A stretch of DNA of 57,446 nucleotides from Scytalidium lignicola (Eukaryota > Ascomycota > Leotiomycetes), in contig NCSJ02000277.1 of assembly GCA_002812745.2 (NCBI GenBank), forward strand, positions 1 through 57,446. Direction: 5' to 3'. The position numbers and the translations under genes are program-made. Each line of letters starts with the position of its first letter. Within the stretch, counting starts at the first letter, position 1. The notes under the pieces were generated by a model. That model ran no database searches and was not told the DNA's origin. It saw nothing but the letters and a program-made list of their open reading frames with translations. This document shows, one piece after another, positions 46,524 to 57,446 of the stretch.

Positions 46524-47989
46524 TAATTATCACTTTGTCTTTGCAGGGGCTTAGCGGGCATTGTTGCGCTTGCTTTTGTCTCAAATAGAGGCACAGTATA
46601 TTGTGAATTTTGGATTTGGATTTGCAGAAACGCACAGTCCTGTAGATTACAAACTATGACCATTGAAAAAGTAATCGCTCCTGTTGTTCTGTGCTCCGGA
46701 ACAAACGGTCCATCGGTCGTTGTGTGCTCGATACGAAGACCCTGGTCATCGATTAGAAGGATCGTCGACGAGCATTCCTGCACGGGGAGCTTTTTTCCAC
46801 ACAGACTGTACTGTAGTACTGTAGTACAGGACCGTGGGTAGACCCGCGTCTGTCGCATGTTTGTCTGAAACACTGGGGAATGAAAGAGTTTGTTTCTAAA
46901 ATCAAGAAGCGAGGTTGGAAAGCAAGTAACCGAACAATTTGAATTATGGACGATGATGCTGTTGATGATGATGGAATGGGAGCGTGACTTGGGGGAATCT
47001 GGTGGGAGATGGATGACTGATCGGATTTGCTGACAGATAGCTGGGTCACGGGAAAGGGAGACCCAGGGATTTGGAAAGCCACATTTTATTGTACCCGGTA
47101 AGTTACTGTACCGGTACAGTACTACGAGCCCTGGCAGCGCGCAAACACCCAGATCGGATGAGTGGCTTCTGTGCTGATGGCCCAAACCAGCAGCGTGATT
47201 CCGAGGGGATAACGTGCTGACGCTGCCTCTTTCTCCCCTAATTGGAAGGACTCCGTGAAGTTGGACTGGACTTACAGTACATACCGTAGCCTGCTGCAGA
47301 CTCCTGGAGTTAACAGGAATATCGTGCTGACGCTCCGTCGTGCTGCAGTGCAGTGTTGAAAATGGGAATCCTATCGGGGTACATTGGACATGTACTGTAC
47401 TTGACTGTCATACCATAGACTGTACTGTACATGCAAGAGTACAGGTTCCTGTACTTGCAGCAATGTACTGTGGCCCTGCGTGTATGCAACCCAATCTGTT
47501 GACAACCCTTGGGGGGCCCAGGTCCAATCCCCGCTAAGCTACTTTGGGGCCGCGTTAATGCAGGGGTAGACTGAGCGAACCGAACGGTGGAATTGCGGTG
47601 CCTGGGGCTACTGTAGGGGAGGAGGGAGGGTACATCGGTACCGTGTACTTTGTCATCCGTATTTGTACCGTGCATGTACAAGTACCCACCCGTGGACCTG
47701 ACAAACCCGTAGAGGACGAGCATGAAAGAGATTTCTTGAATAAAAAAAGATTAATAATGCAGTACAGCAACTTGCTTTGGGTCTCTTCCTGCATTGCCTT
47801 GTACGTCTGTCTCGCAAAGCAATGCATTCTTCTTGGACGAATCGTGCGACACAACACCATAATGCAGGCGCGCGAATCCTACCGTCGCGCATCCACGTGT
47901 AGACCAGCAATATGAGCGGCGGATCTCCGTACGAGTCCTGTAGCAGGTAGCAGGCCACCAGCAGGAAGTACGAGTACATTACAAGCAGC

Positions 47990-48013
47990 AAGCCAAAGCC
48001 AAAGCCAAAGCCA
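47990..48013. repeat. AAGCCA hexamer repeat, four copies
   Basis: Four head-to-tail AAGCCA units in non-coding sequence. Confidence 0.8.
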
Positions 48014-49050
48014 ATACCGGGCTTTCGGGACTTCCCTCCCCATCAGCGTGACGCTCTTTCTTTTGCTGGTACAGTACTCAGTCCAGTCATTCTTTCTTGC
48101 TGCCTCCGAACCCCCAATCATAAGGAGGTGGCCCTCCAAGATTCTCCAAGATCCTTAGCTATCCTCAGCTATCAAGTTCTGTCATTTTCCTTGTCATGGC
48201 CTGTCATGGCCAGTCATGATGCACCTCCCCCATCCCCATTCCTGGACGTGCTGGACCGTAACCAGCGTTAAGTAGCTGTACGTGCTTGTCGTTACTGCAC
48301 CCGCGCAAAGTCACGCTCTTGCGCGAGCTGGCGGGCCATGCCTCTTTGGCGGCCAGCACAGACCACTGCCTAAACCACTTTGACACACCCACACCACCAC
48401 AACCATCGACCATCGAACCTCCACCCAACCATGTTTTCTTGCCCTGGACCCCTTTCTCGCTTTTCTCCCTCCTCTCTCCCCCTGTTCCTGCCCTTTCCTG
48501 CCCTTTCCTGTCGTCCCTGTCTCCCTTCGTCCCTTCCTCCCCGGGCCAGGGGACGCGCCACTACCCTGGCCTAGTCTGATTGGCTGGAAAACACCAACGC
48601 CCTCTCCAGGTGGCCGGCCCTGCTGCTGAAGGCCCCCTGCAAGCCCGTGAAGAGCGATCGGCCGTTGCTAGGTGTGTCTCTCCTTTTTTATTTTTTCCTC
48701 CCTCCTCCTGCTTTTTGCCCCTTCATCTGGCCTGCGAACCCCCCAAGAGGTCAAAGAGAGTGATAGATCGCCGTTGTGCGCGATACATAATAATAAATCC
48801 CATCCTCCTTTCGTAAAAAAAAACACGCGCTGGTCCTCTTTTTTCATTTTTTGGTTCTTCTCTTCGCGGCCTCATTCTCTTTCCCACCACCCCCGAAGAC
48901 CACCTAAAATCCTTATCCCACCGTCCAATAAGATAAACCGTCACTCCTTTTTTCATGCGTTAATTTTAATCATTCCCGTCCATCCATCAACAATACAACA
49001 ACATCTTCCAACTTCCCAACACTACTACCACCACCATCGTTCTGTCTTCC

Positions 49051-49086
49051 ATCACGATCATCACGATCATCACGATCATCACGACC
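49051..49086. repeat. 9-bp tandem repeat in the kinesin leader
   Basis: Unit ATCACGATC repeated four times, the last copy with one change. It lies about 150 bp upstream of the kinesin start, probably in its 5' UTR or promoter. Confidence 0.8.
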
Positions 49087-49152
49087 GTCATCTAGAAGAT
49101 AGAGAGAGCCTCACCTCGAGCCACGCATTTTAACGAAACACCTCTTTTCTCG

Positions 49153-49158
49153 ACGCGT
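49153..49158. promoter_or_regulatory. MCB-like ACGCGT box in the kinesin leader
   Basis: Exact ACGCGT 80 bp before the kinesin ATG. Motif match only; it may lie within the transcribed leader. Confidence 0.2.
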
Positions 49159-49237
49159 ACCTGAACCCTCCGATAAAACAACCACCGGCTATCGACATTT
49201 TGTCGCAACCAACGCGGCGCCCTCCCCTTTCGAGCCT

Positions 49238-52200
49238 ATGGCCTCTCCGCCAGGTTCGCCGGCGGGCATTCCCTCCCGGCCCATGAGCGCCATCATGCGT
49301 CCGGCCAGGACCACCAGCCGCATGAGTATGAGTAGCAAAGTTGGAGGTGGTGGAAGTCGAGCTTCAGATGAGGATGGCAAGACCTCGGTCAAAGTCGGTA
49401 CGTGTGTGTGTTGTGTGTGTCTGCGTTTGCAGCAACCGGTGTTTTCACGTTCTCTGTGGAGATATTTATCTATATTTGATACTTGGAATTCAATCGAGTT
49501 TGATTTATCATCCAATTATTTTATATATATTTTGCTTATCCACTTGACTTCTATTTTATTTTTTAAGAATTTAATATTTACTAACCGGCATCTTCACAGC
49601 TATTCGTGTACGACCTGCTCTGAAGCCGACGGATCCGGGCTTCGAACTTATTCCTCAGCGATTCCAACGGGCCATCGTACAGGTCACGTCGCCCACCAGC
49701 TTGACGATCGATTCCCCGCAGGGAAAGAAGCTCTTCGTCTTCGACCGAGTCTTCGGTGAAGATGTGGGCCAGGCAGGCGTTTGGGACTATTTGGAGGAGA
49801 GTACACACGCCTTTGTACAAGGCTACAACGTGTCGCTGCTGGCATATGGCCAGTCTGGTGCTGGAAAGTCATACACGATGGGTACTTCGGGACCCGCGGA
49901 TCAGGATAACATGGATGTCATGGGTATGTTTGACCACATCTTGTGTTTATTATATCCCTCGTGTTATTTGCTGCTGGTGCCCNAAAAAAAAAATCGGCAG
50001 TGGTGTAACATTTTGGCCACGGTGAAAGAAAAAAAAAATTGTCTAACATGTAACGCGTTGTGTTTAGGTGTCATTCCACGTGCTGCTATGGCTCTTTTCG
50101 AGAAGCTAGACGGCGGAAAGTCAAGCAATAGTCGCAGCTCAATGTCGGGGCTGCGTACACCCATGAAATACTCGACGACCCCAAACTTAGCGAGCAGGCC
50201 GACGGACAAGACCTGGACACTTAAGGCGACTTATGTGGAGATTTATAACGAACAGTTACGCGATTTGCTGGTTCCGGAACACATCCCACCTCATGAGAGA
50301 GGCCAGGTAATGATTCGAGAGGATACCAAGGGTCATATTCTCCTCACCAATCTACATTCCGTTGATATCAACTCCGTGGATGATCTGATGAACGCACTGA
50401 ATTTTGGATCGACCATTCGACAGACCGATTCCACCGCAATCAATGCTAAGTCGTCTCGATCTCATGCCGTCTTCAGTCTCAACCTGGTCCAGCGCAAGAA
50501 CAAGTACCAGTCCACAGGCAAGGCGGAGAAGCGTTTCTCGGTTCCAATCGAGGCGATGACAGGTGCTGATGCCATGATCACCATCGACAGTAAACTCCAC
50601 TTTGTCGATCTGGCTGGTAGTGAACGGCTAAAGAATACGGGTGCCCAAGGCGAACGGGCCAAGGAAGGTATTTCCATTAACGCTGGTCTCGCCAGCTTAG
50701 GAAAGGTTATCTCCCAGCTCTCATCTCGGCAAGCTGGAGCTCATGTCTCATATCGAGATTCGAAACTCACTCGCCTGCTGCAGGATTCCCTAGGAGGTAA
50801 CGCCATCACGTACATGGTTGCTTGTGTGACTCCGGCCGAATTCCACTTGAGCGAAACCCTGAACACGGTGCAATACGCCCAGCGTGCACGTGCTATCCAG
50901 AGCAAGCCAAGAATTCAACAGGTCAATGATGATAGCGACAAAAATGCCATGATCGAACGCTTGAAGGCAGAGGTCGCCTTCCTTCGCGAACAGATCCGGA
51001 GCACGGAGCGCGGTGATGATCGTCGCGCTCACGCAGCTACAGAGAAACCAGAACGCCAGAATGAGCGAGAGATCGAGCTCCAGAACCAATTGCTCGATTT
51101 CCAGGAGAATTACACGGCTCTGAGCCAGCGGCATGCGAAGCTCATTGCTGAGATGGCCAAGGCACGAGACACTGAAGAAGCTGAAAACCAGGCTTTTGAG
51201 GATACGCTGGGAGATAGTGCTACCGAACGATTGAAGAGGTCGAATTCCTTCGCAGAGGCAGTGGAGCAGGTTGTTCTCGAGTATGAGAAGACAATCCAGA
51301 TTCTAGAACAATCTCTCTCCAGTACCCGGTCGTCGTTGTCTGCTACGGAAACAACCCTTCTCGAGAAGGAATCTAAATGTGCATACGTGGAGACAGTCAA
51401 CCAACAACTAAACTCTCGCCTTCAAAAAATGATCGACAGGGAAGCCAGCACTGAGAACTACCTTCATGACCTAGAAGCAAAGCTAGACGGGCATACCTCG
51501 GGCGAGGAGAAGAATTCCGCCATCGTTGTGGAGCTTCGCAAAGAGATTGCTCGTGTACGCGAGAATGAAGCTGCTTGCGAGGACTATATATCTACACTGG
51601 AGGAGCGCTTAGCAGAGGCAGATCAGGATACTGAGCTTATGCAACGTGAAATCGAGCGTCTTGAACATGTTGTTGAGCGTCAACGAAGTCTCGGAAAGCT
51701 GGACAATCTCTTGTACGAGCTTGACCATATCCAACAGGAGAAGAGTGCGGAGCAGGAACCAGTTGTCAATGGCAAGCACGTCCCACATTCCAGACATCAA
51801 AGTCTTGCTAGCAGACGGAGTCGGAAGGATACCATCCTCGAAACCGAAGATGAGGATAGTGATGAGCCCTCCCGACCGGTCAGTCTTACACGAACAGCAT
51901 CTGAAGGGCCTAAGGATAATGGAGAGCCAATTGACGAGGTATCGGAAGAAGTAGAGGAGGCGACGAAAGATGAGGAAAAAGAAAACGAGAAGGTGGAGAG
52001 GGATGTCTCGTTTGTCGAGAATCCAGCTGCTGTACATGATACTGAGAGTGAGTATCAGCAGCAAAGCACTCCTCAGGCGAAGTTTGTCGAAGACAAACTC
52101 GAGAATGTGACGCAGGAGCTGTTTGATCTCAAGGTTGAACACGAGACCACTGTGAACGAGTACGACATGCTCGCAGCGAAGTATGAGGAGGCCCTCCGTA

Positions 52201-55200
52201 CCCTGGCGGAACTCCAAGATGTCGTGGACGAAGCCCGATACTCTGGTAACCGTGACTCCCTTCCATCAACATCAACACCAGCGACAAGACCTACCTCGTT
52301 TTTAGCAGACGCGAGGGTGACCGAGCTAAAGGATGTTGGAGGACAATATACATCCTCGCGATCTCTCTCATCGGAATTGTCCTCGGCTGGGGAATTGCCT
52401 ATTACATTGATAGACCAACAATCCGACCGTGAAGCTACTATGAAGAAATTGGAGTCTAAGGATGAAGAGGTAGTCATCAATGGAAACGCTGACGCTGCAG
52501 CTGCCGCCACCGCTGCCAACGATGAGGCCATTGCTCAGGAGATTGAGGACTTGCGAAAACTAGCTGCTGAAAAGGAGGATGCGCAACGGGAATTAGCAGA
52601 GAAGTATGCTCAACTTGAGGAGCAGCACGTGGAAGCGCTTGATCTGGTTGAGGAGCTTAAGGCAGAGGTGTCCAAGGCCAAGATGAACAATGATTCCGGA
52701 TCGCCACGGTCTGCCACACCGGTGATTCGTCGCAAGTCTAGTCAGAATGTCATGATAATTGATCGCGCTCATCGGTCGTTTGCTTCATTGAGAAATATTG
52801 CCGCAGAGAGCTTCGAACACCAACCGGAGATCATGGCTAACTTCGAGTTGAATTTAAATTCAGCCATGCACGAATTACATTCTCGTTCTGAACGAGTGCA
52901 GGAGCTCGAGGCTGATATCAGTGCTGTTAAGAAAGAGATGGAGACGAAGATGACCATCATCTCTGGTCTTACCCGCGAGCGATCAAGCATGAAATCTTCG
53001 CCGATGGACATATCGGTGGTGTCTACTATGCGTGATCAGCTATTCCAGAGCGAGAATCAGATCAAGGCCCTCCAGGAGACACATGCCACACGGGAGAAGG
53101 CACTTCTGGAGCAAGTTGAAACTTTACGTACTTCTATTGAAGCCCATGAAGCCCAAGCTGCTTCAGCTATTGACCCCAAGATTCTTAGTGAGAAAGAAGA
53201 AGAGCTACGTGAGAAGAACAAAAAGCTCGAGGACTTGGAAGCAGATCTTGCCGGTTGGGAGGGCAAGCATGAAGCTGCGTTAGCATCGGTGAAGACTTCA
53301 GAAGAACAATTGGGTGTTCAGAACCAGAAGATACAGGAACTGGAAGCTGGGTTAAAGAGCTGGGAGAGCAAGCATGAAGCTGCATTGAAATCCATGAAAT
53401 CCTCAGAAGAGCAGTTATCGACTACCATCGTCGAACTTGAACAGCAGTTGTCTGTCGCCACCGCCCAGTCCAAGACTGAAGGTGATACTACTGATGTGAT
53501 TGTTCGCGACCTGCAGAAGGAAATTAGGGAGCATAAGGCTGCCGTTACCACTAATACAGCACGTGTGGCTGAACTTGAACAATCGCATGCTGCCGCTCAA
53601 GAGCAACTTGACCAAGCCACTGCTGCAAGGGATGCTGCCACGAAAGAGCGAGACGCTGCTGCGGCAGATAGAGATGCTGCGACAGCTCACAGAGACGCTC
53701 TCGCTGCTGAAAGAGACACTGTTATTGCCGAGAGGGATGCTGCTGCTGCTGAGAGAGACGCCGCCATTGTTGCCAGAGACGCTGCAGCTGCTGAACGGGA
53801 TGCTATTGCTTCAGAAAGAGACGCTCTTGCTTCTGAACGGGATGCTCTCGCTAGTGAGAGAGATACTGCTGCCTCTCAGAGGGACTTTATCAGTGCCGAC
53901 AGGGACGCTATTGTTATTGAGCGTGACCGTTCCGCTACTGAGATTGAAACTCACAAGGCCCTCGTTGCGGGACTGGAGCAGCAGATTGCTGAGATCGTAA
54001 AGTCCCACCAAGATGGTCTCAGCCTGTTACACGCCAGTCATGATAAGCAAATCGAGGAAATTAAAGCTACAACTGAAGCTGACTATGAAGCCCGATTTTC
54101 TGCGCTCACAGCCCAATACCAAGAAGATATCGATAGTCTTGAAGCAGATCTTGATGAAGCTCGTGACAGTCTTACGAAGGCTGCATCCCAGATTGCCTCT
54201 GCTCTTGGAATAGAAGTCAGCCTTGAAACGTTGCAAGATAGAATACTTGACCTGATTCAGGCTCACAAAGCTCTATTTGTCGAGCAACAAAAGAGCAATG
54301 AGTTGGAGAGGCACGTGGTCGATCTCTCAAGTATCAACGACACTATCATAAAGGATCTCGAGACGGCCAAGGCTGAGGTTGCTGCTCTTCTGCTTGAGAC
54401 GGAAGAGGGCTCGAGGTTGAAGGCTGAGCATGTCACACTCTCTGAGCAACTTGCTGCTGTCAAGAAGGAGATGCATGACCTTGAGACTAAGAACAAGAAG
54501 AATTCTCGCTTGGTCGAAGAGCTTGAGGATCAGTTGGCTACCAACTTCGATCAACACCAGGCTACTAACAACCGTCTTTCTACTCTTCAGACCGAGCGAA
54601 ATGCGAAAATTGAGGAAGCAAACGCTCGACAAACTGCTCTACAATCTGAATTGATCACCATAAAGGAAGAATATGCAGTTCTCCAAGTGAGTAAATCCCA
54701 ATTGTCTCATTCCAAATCAAACTTGCTAACGCGAATATTAGGCCAAACTGGACGCGATGGAGACCGCTGCAACAGGGGCACATCGGTCCAATTCAGTTAA
54801 TGGTGGCACCACCCTCCACAAGACTGCATCAGTTACTTCTCTCCCATCTCCACCACCCGCAATCCCACTTCCTCCTATCCCAGGAGCTGCCAACGGCTCC
54901 ACATCTCCTCTTCCAACTCCCACTACCAACCGCCCAAGCTCCAAAGATATTGCCTTGGCTCAGATTCAAGAAGACCAAGAAGCCCGGATCCGTACCATCG
55001 AAAAGCATCTTCAGGCAGAAAAACAACTCACCTCTACTCTCGAAGAAGCCCTTACGGATTTGGAACGACAGTCTAATAAAGTCAAGGCCGATTGTGACGC
55101 ATGGCGCCGCCGGGCTGCTGATTTGGAGCAGGAGTTGAAGGATGTGAAGGAGAGAGAGAAGAATAACGACGCAGAGAAGGAGAACCGGTGGAGCATGCAG

Positions 55201-55317
55201 CAGGTCGAGGAAGAGAGGAAGAAGCGAAGAGATGCCGAGATTGCGAGGGCGCATCTTGAGGAGCGCATGAATGCGATTAATAAGAAAAAGAAGAAGGGTA
55301 GTCTGAATTGTTTCTAG
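49238..55317 (+). CDS. long N-terminal-motor kinesin, kinesin-4/KIF21-like
   Basis: Predicted 1,892-residue microtubule motor. Exons are 49238-49397, 49600-49923, 50068-54686 and 54742-55317. The motor domain starts near residue 52 (KVAIRVRP). It has the P-loop GQSGAGKS (137-144), switch I NAKSSRSH and switch II VDLAGSE, all intact. A stalk of over 1,200 residues is almost entirely coiled coil. It includes a duplicated segment of about 35 residues (WEGKHEAAL / WESKHEAAL, about 1212-1282) and fifteen ERDAxxA-type heptads (1348-1452). The tail has a Pro-rich linker (SLPSPPPAIPLPPIPGA), another coiled coil and a Lys-rich end. Intron 2 (144 nt including an N at 49983) stays open in frame, so it can be mistaken for coding. 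The second acceptor, TTTAG, yields GVIPRAAMALFE. Kinesin is certain; the subfamily is a judgement. Confidence 0.9.
53625..53939 (+). repeat. fifteen 21-bp units encoding ERDAxxA heptads
   Basis: In-frame tandem repeat within the kinesin stalk. Each unit encodes seven residues with the core RDA (ARDAATK, ERDAAAA, DRDAATA, HRDALAA and so on to ERDRSAT). The DNA copies have diverged while the heptad pattern is kept. Confidence 0.9.
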
Positions 55318-56084
55318 ACGGGTTTGGTTGAGTTGCTTTGTTCTTATACCCCTTTCACGTTTTTTGCGGAGGTTGTTACTGGGGAAGGGAGGAAAGACTC
55401 CCTTTTTTATATTTTATGATTATTCACCCTTCGACGCTTTACACTTTTCGATTCCGAGGCATGTATTTCANTTTTTTTCTTCATTTCGCCCGGAAATGTT
55501 ATTCCCACGACACGAGATGGAGAATGTCTGAATGGAGGAGAGATCGTTCTTAACAGCAATGTACCCCGTTTATGAGATACCATATCCATTTCTTATTTTG
55601 CTTGGTACCGCGCGCGGTGTTGTGGCGCTTTTGGAGCAGCTTTTACTCCTTTTTTGATCGTTTCTACCAACGCTCGGATAATTTGCTACACAATGAGCTA
55701 CGCCAATCAGAATCAAGTCGTTTTATATGCCCTTCGTTTACCTGTTTTTATACTTCTAGATGTTATTTCCTATACGGGAGGAGGGGAGGATGTATGTGTC
55801 TCTATTATGTGTGATTGGAGGAGGGATGAGGGGAGGGAAATGTGGATGGGGTTTTAACGGTTCCTGGTCCTGGTTCTGGAAAGCTCTATGAATTCCTATT
55901 GTGGAGGGGCCCGGATCAGAATGAGATGTATTTGAGATGAATACAGTAGACCTGAACTGAGCTTGAGAATTAAATAGGATTAACATATATATTTATATCG
56001 TGTACAACATGTGGTCCTCCTATATCGACCCGTTCCTTCCTCCCCGGAAATTCATATTTCAAACCTCATTATTTGTTCTCTCGT
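55318..56084. other. tail-to-tail intergenic spacer
   Basis: 767 bp between the ends of the kinesin and dehydrogenase genes, AT-rich in parts, with an N at 55471. Presumably 3' UTRs. Confidence 0.5.
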
Positions 56085-57349
56085 TCATGCAATACCCTTC
56101 CCACCATCGACCTCTAGACAGGTCCCTGTAATGAAATTGGCCTCATCGCTGGCTAGGTACAGAGCGTAGCCGGCGACGTCGTCTGCCTCTCCGAGTCGAC
56201 CTAGGGGTATGTTCCAGAGGAACTTTTGGCGGTTTTCCGCAGTGTCGGGGGTACCTGTGAAGGATTCAAATCTGGTTGTTGTGGTGGTCAGTTCGGTTCT
56301 GGGCTGGGTGGAAATGCAAAATGATGGGGGTTAGGGGGAATGGGCGATGGGGATAGAGACGTACAATCCTGTTGCGGTTAGAACTGGACAGATGGCGTTT
56401 ACGCGGATGTTTTGTGGGCCGTATTCTGATGCTAGACCTTTTGTTGCCTGTGTAGATGCTTCAGTGAGTGGGTGAATGAGTGATGGTGAAGAGGAAAGAA
56501 AGGGGGAAGGTGAGGTTGGTCTCATACTGAAAGACCACACAGAGAGAGAAGTTAAAAGAATTAGCCAACTTACATTCCAAACAGCACCCTTACTCGAATT
56601 ATACCAAACTAATCCTGGCCGCGGCCTCGTGGCGCCAATGCTGGCGATGTTGATTATCGAGCCGCCGCCTTTCTTAGATGCGCCTTGGCTTTCGCCTTGG
56701 AGCATAATTTGAGGGATGAAGTGTTGGACGCTGAAGAAGATGCTTTTGACGTTGACGTTGAAGACGCGGTCGAAATCGGATTCGGTGACTTCGAGGGTTG
56801 GCTGGAGAGGGTTCTTAGCTGGGGATCTACTTGGAATGCTATCTCGTCTTCTCTCTTTCTGCTTCGACTTCTTTTTTCCTGAACTTCCACCTTTGTAACA
56901 AATACGAAATATAAGAAATAGAGACCAACAAACCTTATTCTTATACGTTGTTCCCGCGTTATTGACCAATATATCCACTCTTCCAAATCGTTCCACCGTC
57001 TGCTTAATCACGTTCTTCCAGTCTGACTCGGATGTGACGTCCATTTTCACAAAGGCCATTGACTCCGGGATTATCGATGCCACCTTGGTACCATTTTCAA
57101 CATTCAGGTCGGCAACTACGACTTTGGCACCTTGGGAGACAAAGACTTGGGCTATACGCTCACCGAAGCCGGAGGCGGCACCTTTGTTTGGATGTTAGTC
57201 TTGGGTTCTTGGGCTTTTCTTTTTGTTTCGGGAGAATTAGGGGATAATAAGGGATAAGAATGGGGTAAGGAAGGTATAGAGGAGAAAGGCTAACCTGTTA
57301 CTATTGCTACTTTGCCTAGAAGGCGGTCTCCTGCTGCTGGAGGGGTCAT
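56085..57349 (-). CDS. short-chain dehydrogenase/reductase (classical SDR)
   Basis: Predicted 266-residue NAD(P)-dependent oxidoreductase. Exons are 57349-57295, 57181-56934, 56801-56574, 56447-56365 and 56271-56085; all four introns are longer than usual here (83-132 nt). The cofactor motif is TGAASGFG (18-25), and VVADLN gives an acidic residue after strand 2, which favours NAD over NADP. NNAG follows. The catalytic Ser is in IINIASIGA and the Tyr/Lys pair in WYNSSKGA. The C-terminus NFITGTCLEVDGGKGIA is typical of 3-oxoacyl-ACP-reductase-like or glucose-dehydrogenase-like SDRs. The substrate cannot be read from sequence. The first intron's acceptor, ACAAAG, is weak but needed to complete the glycine motif. 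Confident family call. Confidence 0.88.
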
Positions 57350-57446
57350 GATTAGGTTTGGGTAATATGGTTGTTGTCTTCCTCTTTACTATATGGAATA
57401 GGCAGTATTATTATTTGTAGAACGATACTTCTTATGTTTGAGGCTG

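Larger units (their letters stand above)
42951..49237. other. gene desert, kinesin upstream region at its end
   Basis: About 6.3 kb with no supported gene. GTAC motifs are dense from 46.1 to 48.1 kb (for example near 46127, 46371, 46806-46830, 47110-47122, 47395, 47421, 47758 and 48069). Short repeats are (CAT)6 at 46505-46523, AAGCCA x4 at 47990-48013 and a 9-bp repeat at 49051-49086. From 48.4 kb the sequence is pyrimidine-rich, as in a fungal promoter and 5' leader. Small frames such as 43783-44013 and 44458-44778 have no recognisable domain. Confidence 0.5.

Noticed and set aside
49924..50067. Open-frame reading through kinesin intron 2
   Set aside because: The frame is open only because of the N at 49983. 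The segment has canonical splice sites, and its translation interrupts the motor domain between MDVMG and VIPRAA.

Overview
The window reads as nuclear DNA of a filamentous ascomycete. Genes carry short introns (mostly 48-70 nt, GT...AG, CTNAC-like branch sites), there are no operons, and the gene set is fungal (WSC wall sensor, Fig1, Sld2, Tma16, GH93 arabinanase). The proteins and gene structures look most like Leotiomycetes, possibly Sclerotiniaceae; that placement is an impression, not a computed result. Sixteen single N bases sit beside homopolymer runs. In the two coding genes they touch, the reading frame is only restored if the N is dropped, so the assembly carries homopolymer-type errors.

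Layout. 1-2.1 kb: no gene seen. 2.1-24.1 kb: a compact block with a DUF167 protein (-), a HAD/SAK-type RNA-repair-like protein with an RGG tail (+), TMA16 (-), EXO1 (+), an Ariadne-type RBR ubiquitin ligase (-), a 1-Cys mitochondrial peroxiredoxin (-), a secreted GH93 exo-arabinanase (+), FIG1 (+), SLD2 (-), a Topors-like RING protein (+), a 76-bp tandem repeat array, and a WSC cell-wall sensor (-). 24.1-31.9 kb: gene-poor, with a lone first exon resembling a fungal rhodopsin-like membrane protein and a decayed gene whose four in-frame stops fit CpA-to-TpA change. 32.0-33.7 kb: oxysterol-binding protein (-). 33.7-40.9 kb: gene desert. 40.9-43 kb: an orphan first exon of a nucleobindin-like EF-hand protein (-), divergent from ORC6 (+). 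43-49.2 kb: second desert. 49.2-55.3 kb: a 1,892-residue kinesin with a heptad-repeat stalk (+). 56.1-57.35 kb: a short-chain dehydrogenase (-).

Functional threads. Three DNA replication/repair genes (EXO1, SLD2, ORC6) and a kinesin share the window, each with an ACGCGT or CGCGAAA element upstream. That would fit MBF/SBF-type G1/S control, but the evidence is only motif matching. WSC, FIG1 and the GH93 enzyme act at the cell surface or outside the cell. The deserts contain many short GTACTGTAC/GTACAGTAC motifs, a dispersed signal that is essentially absent from exons.

The least explained items are the alternating 76-bp tandem array, the GTAC-rich motif family, the RIP-like relic, and two first exons that have lost the rest of their genes. 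I found no clear mobile element, CRISPR array, rRNA or convincing tRNA.
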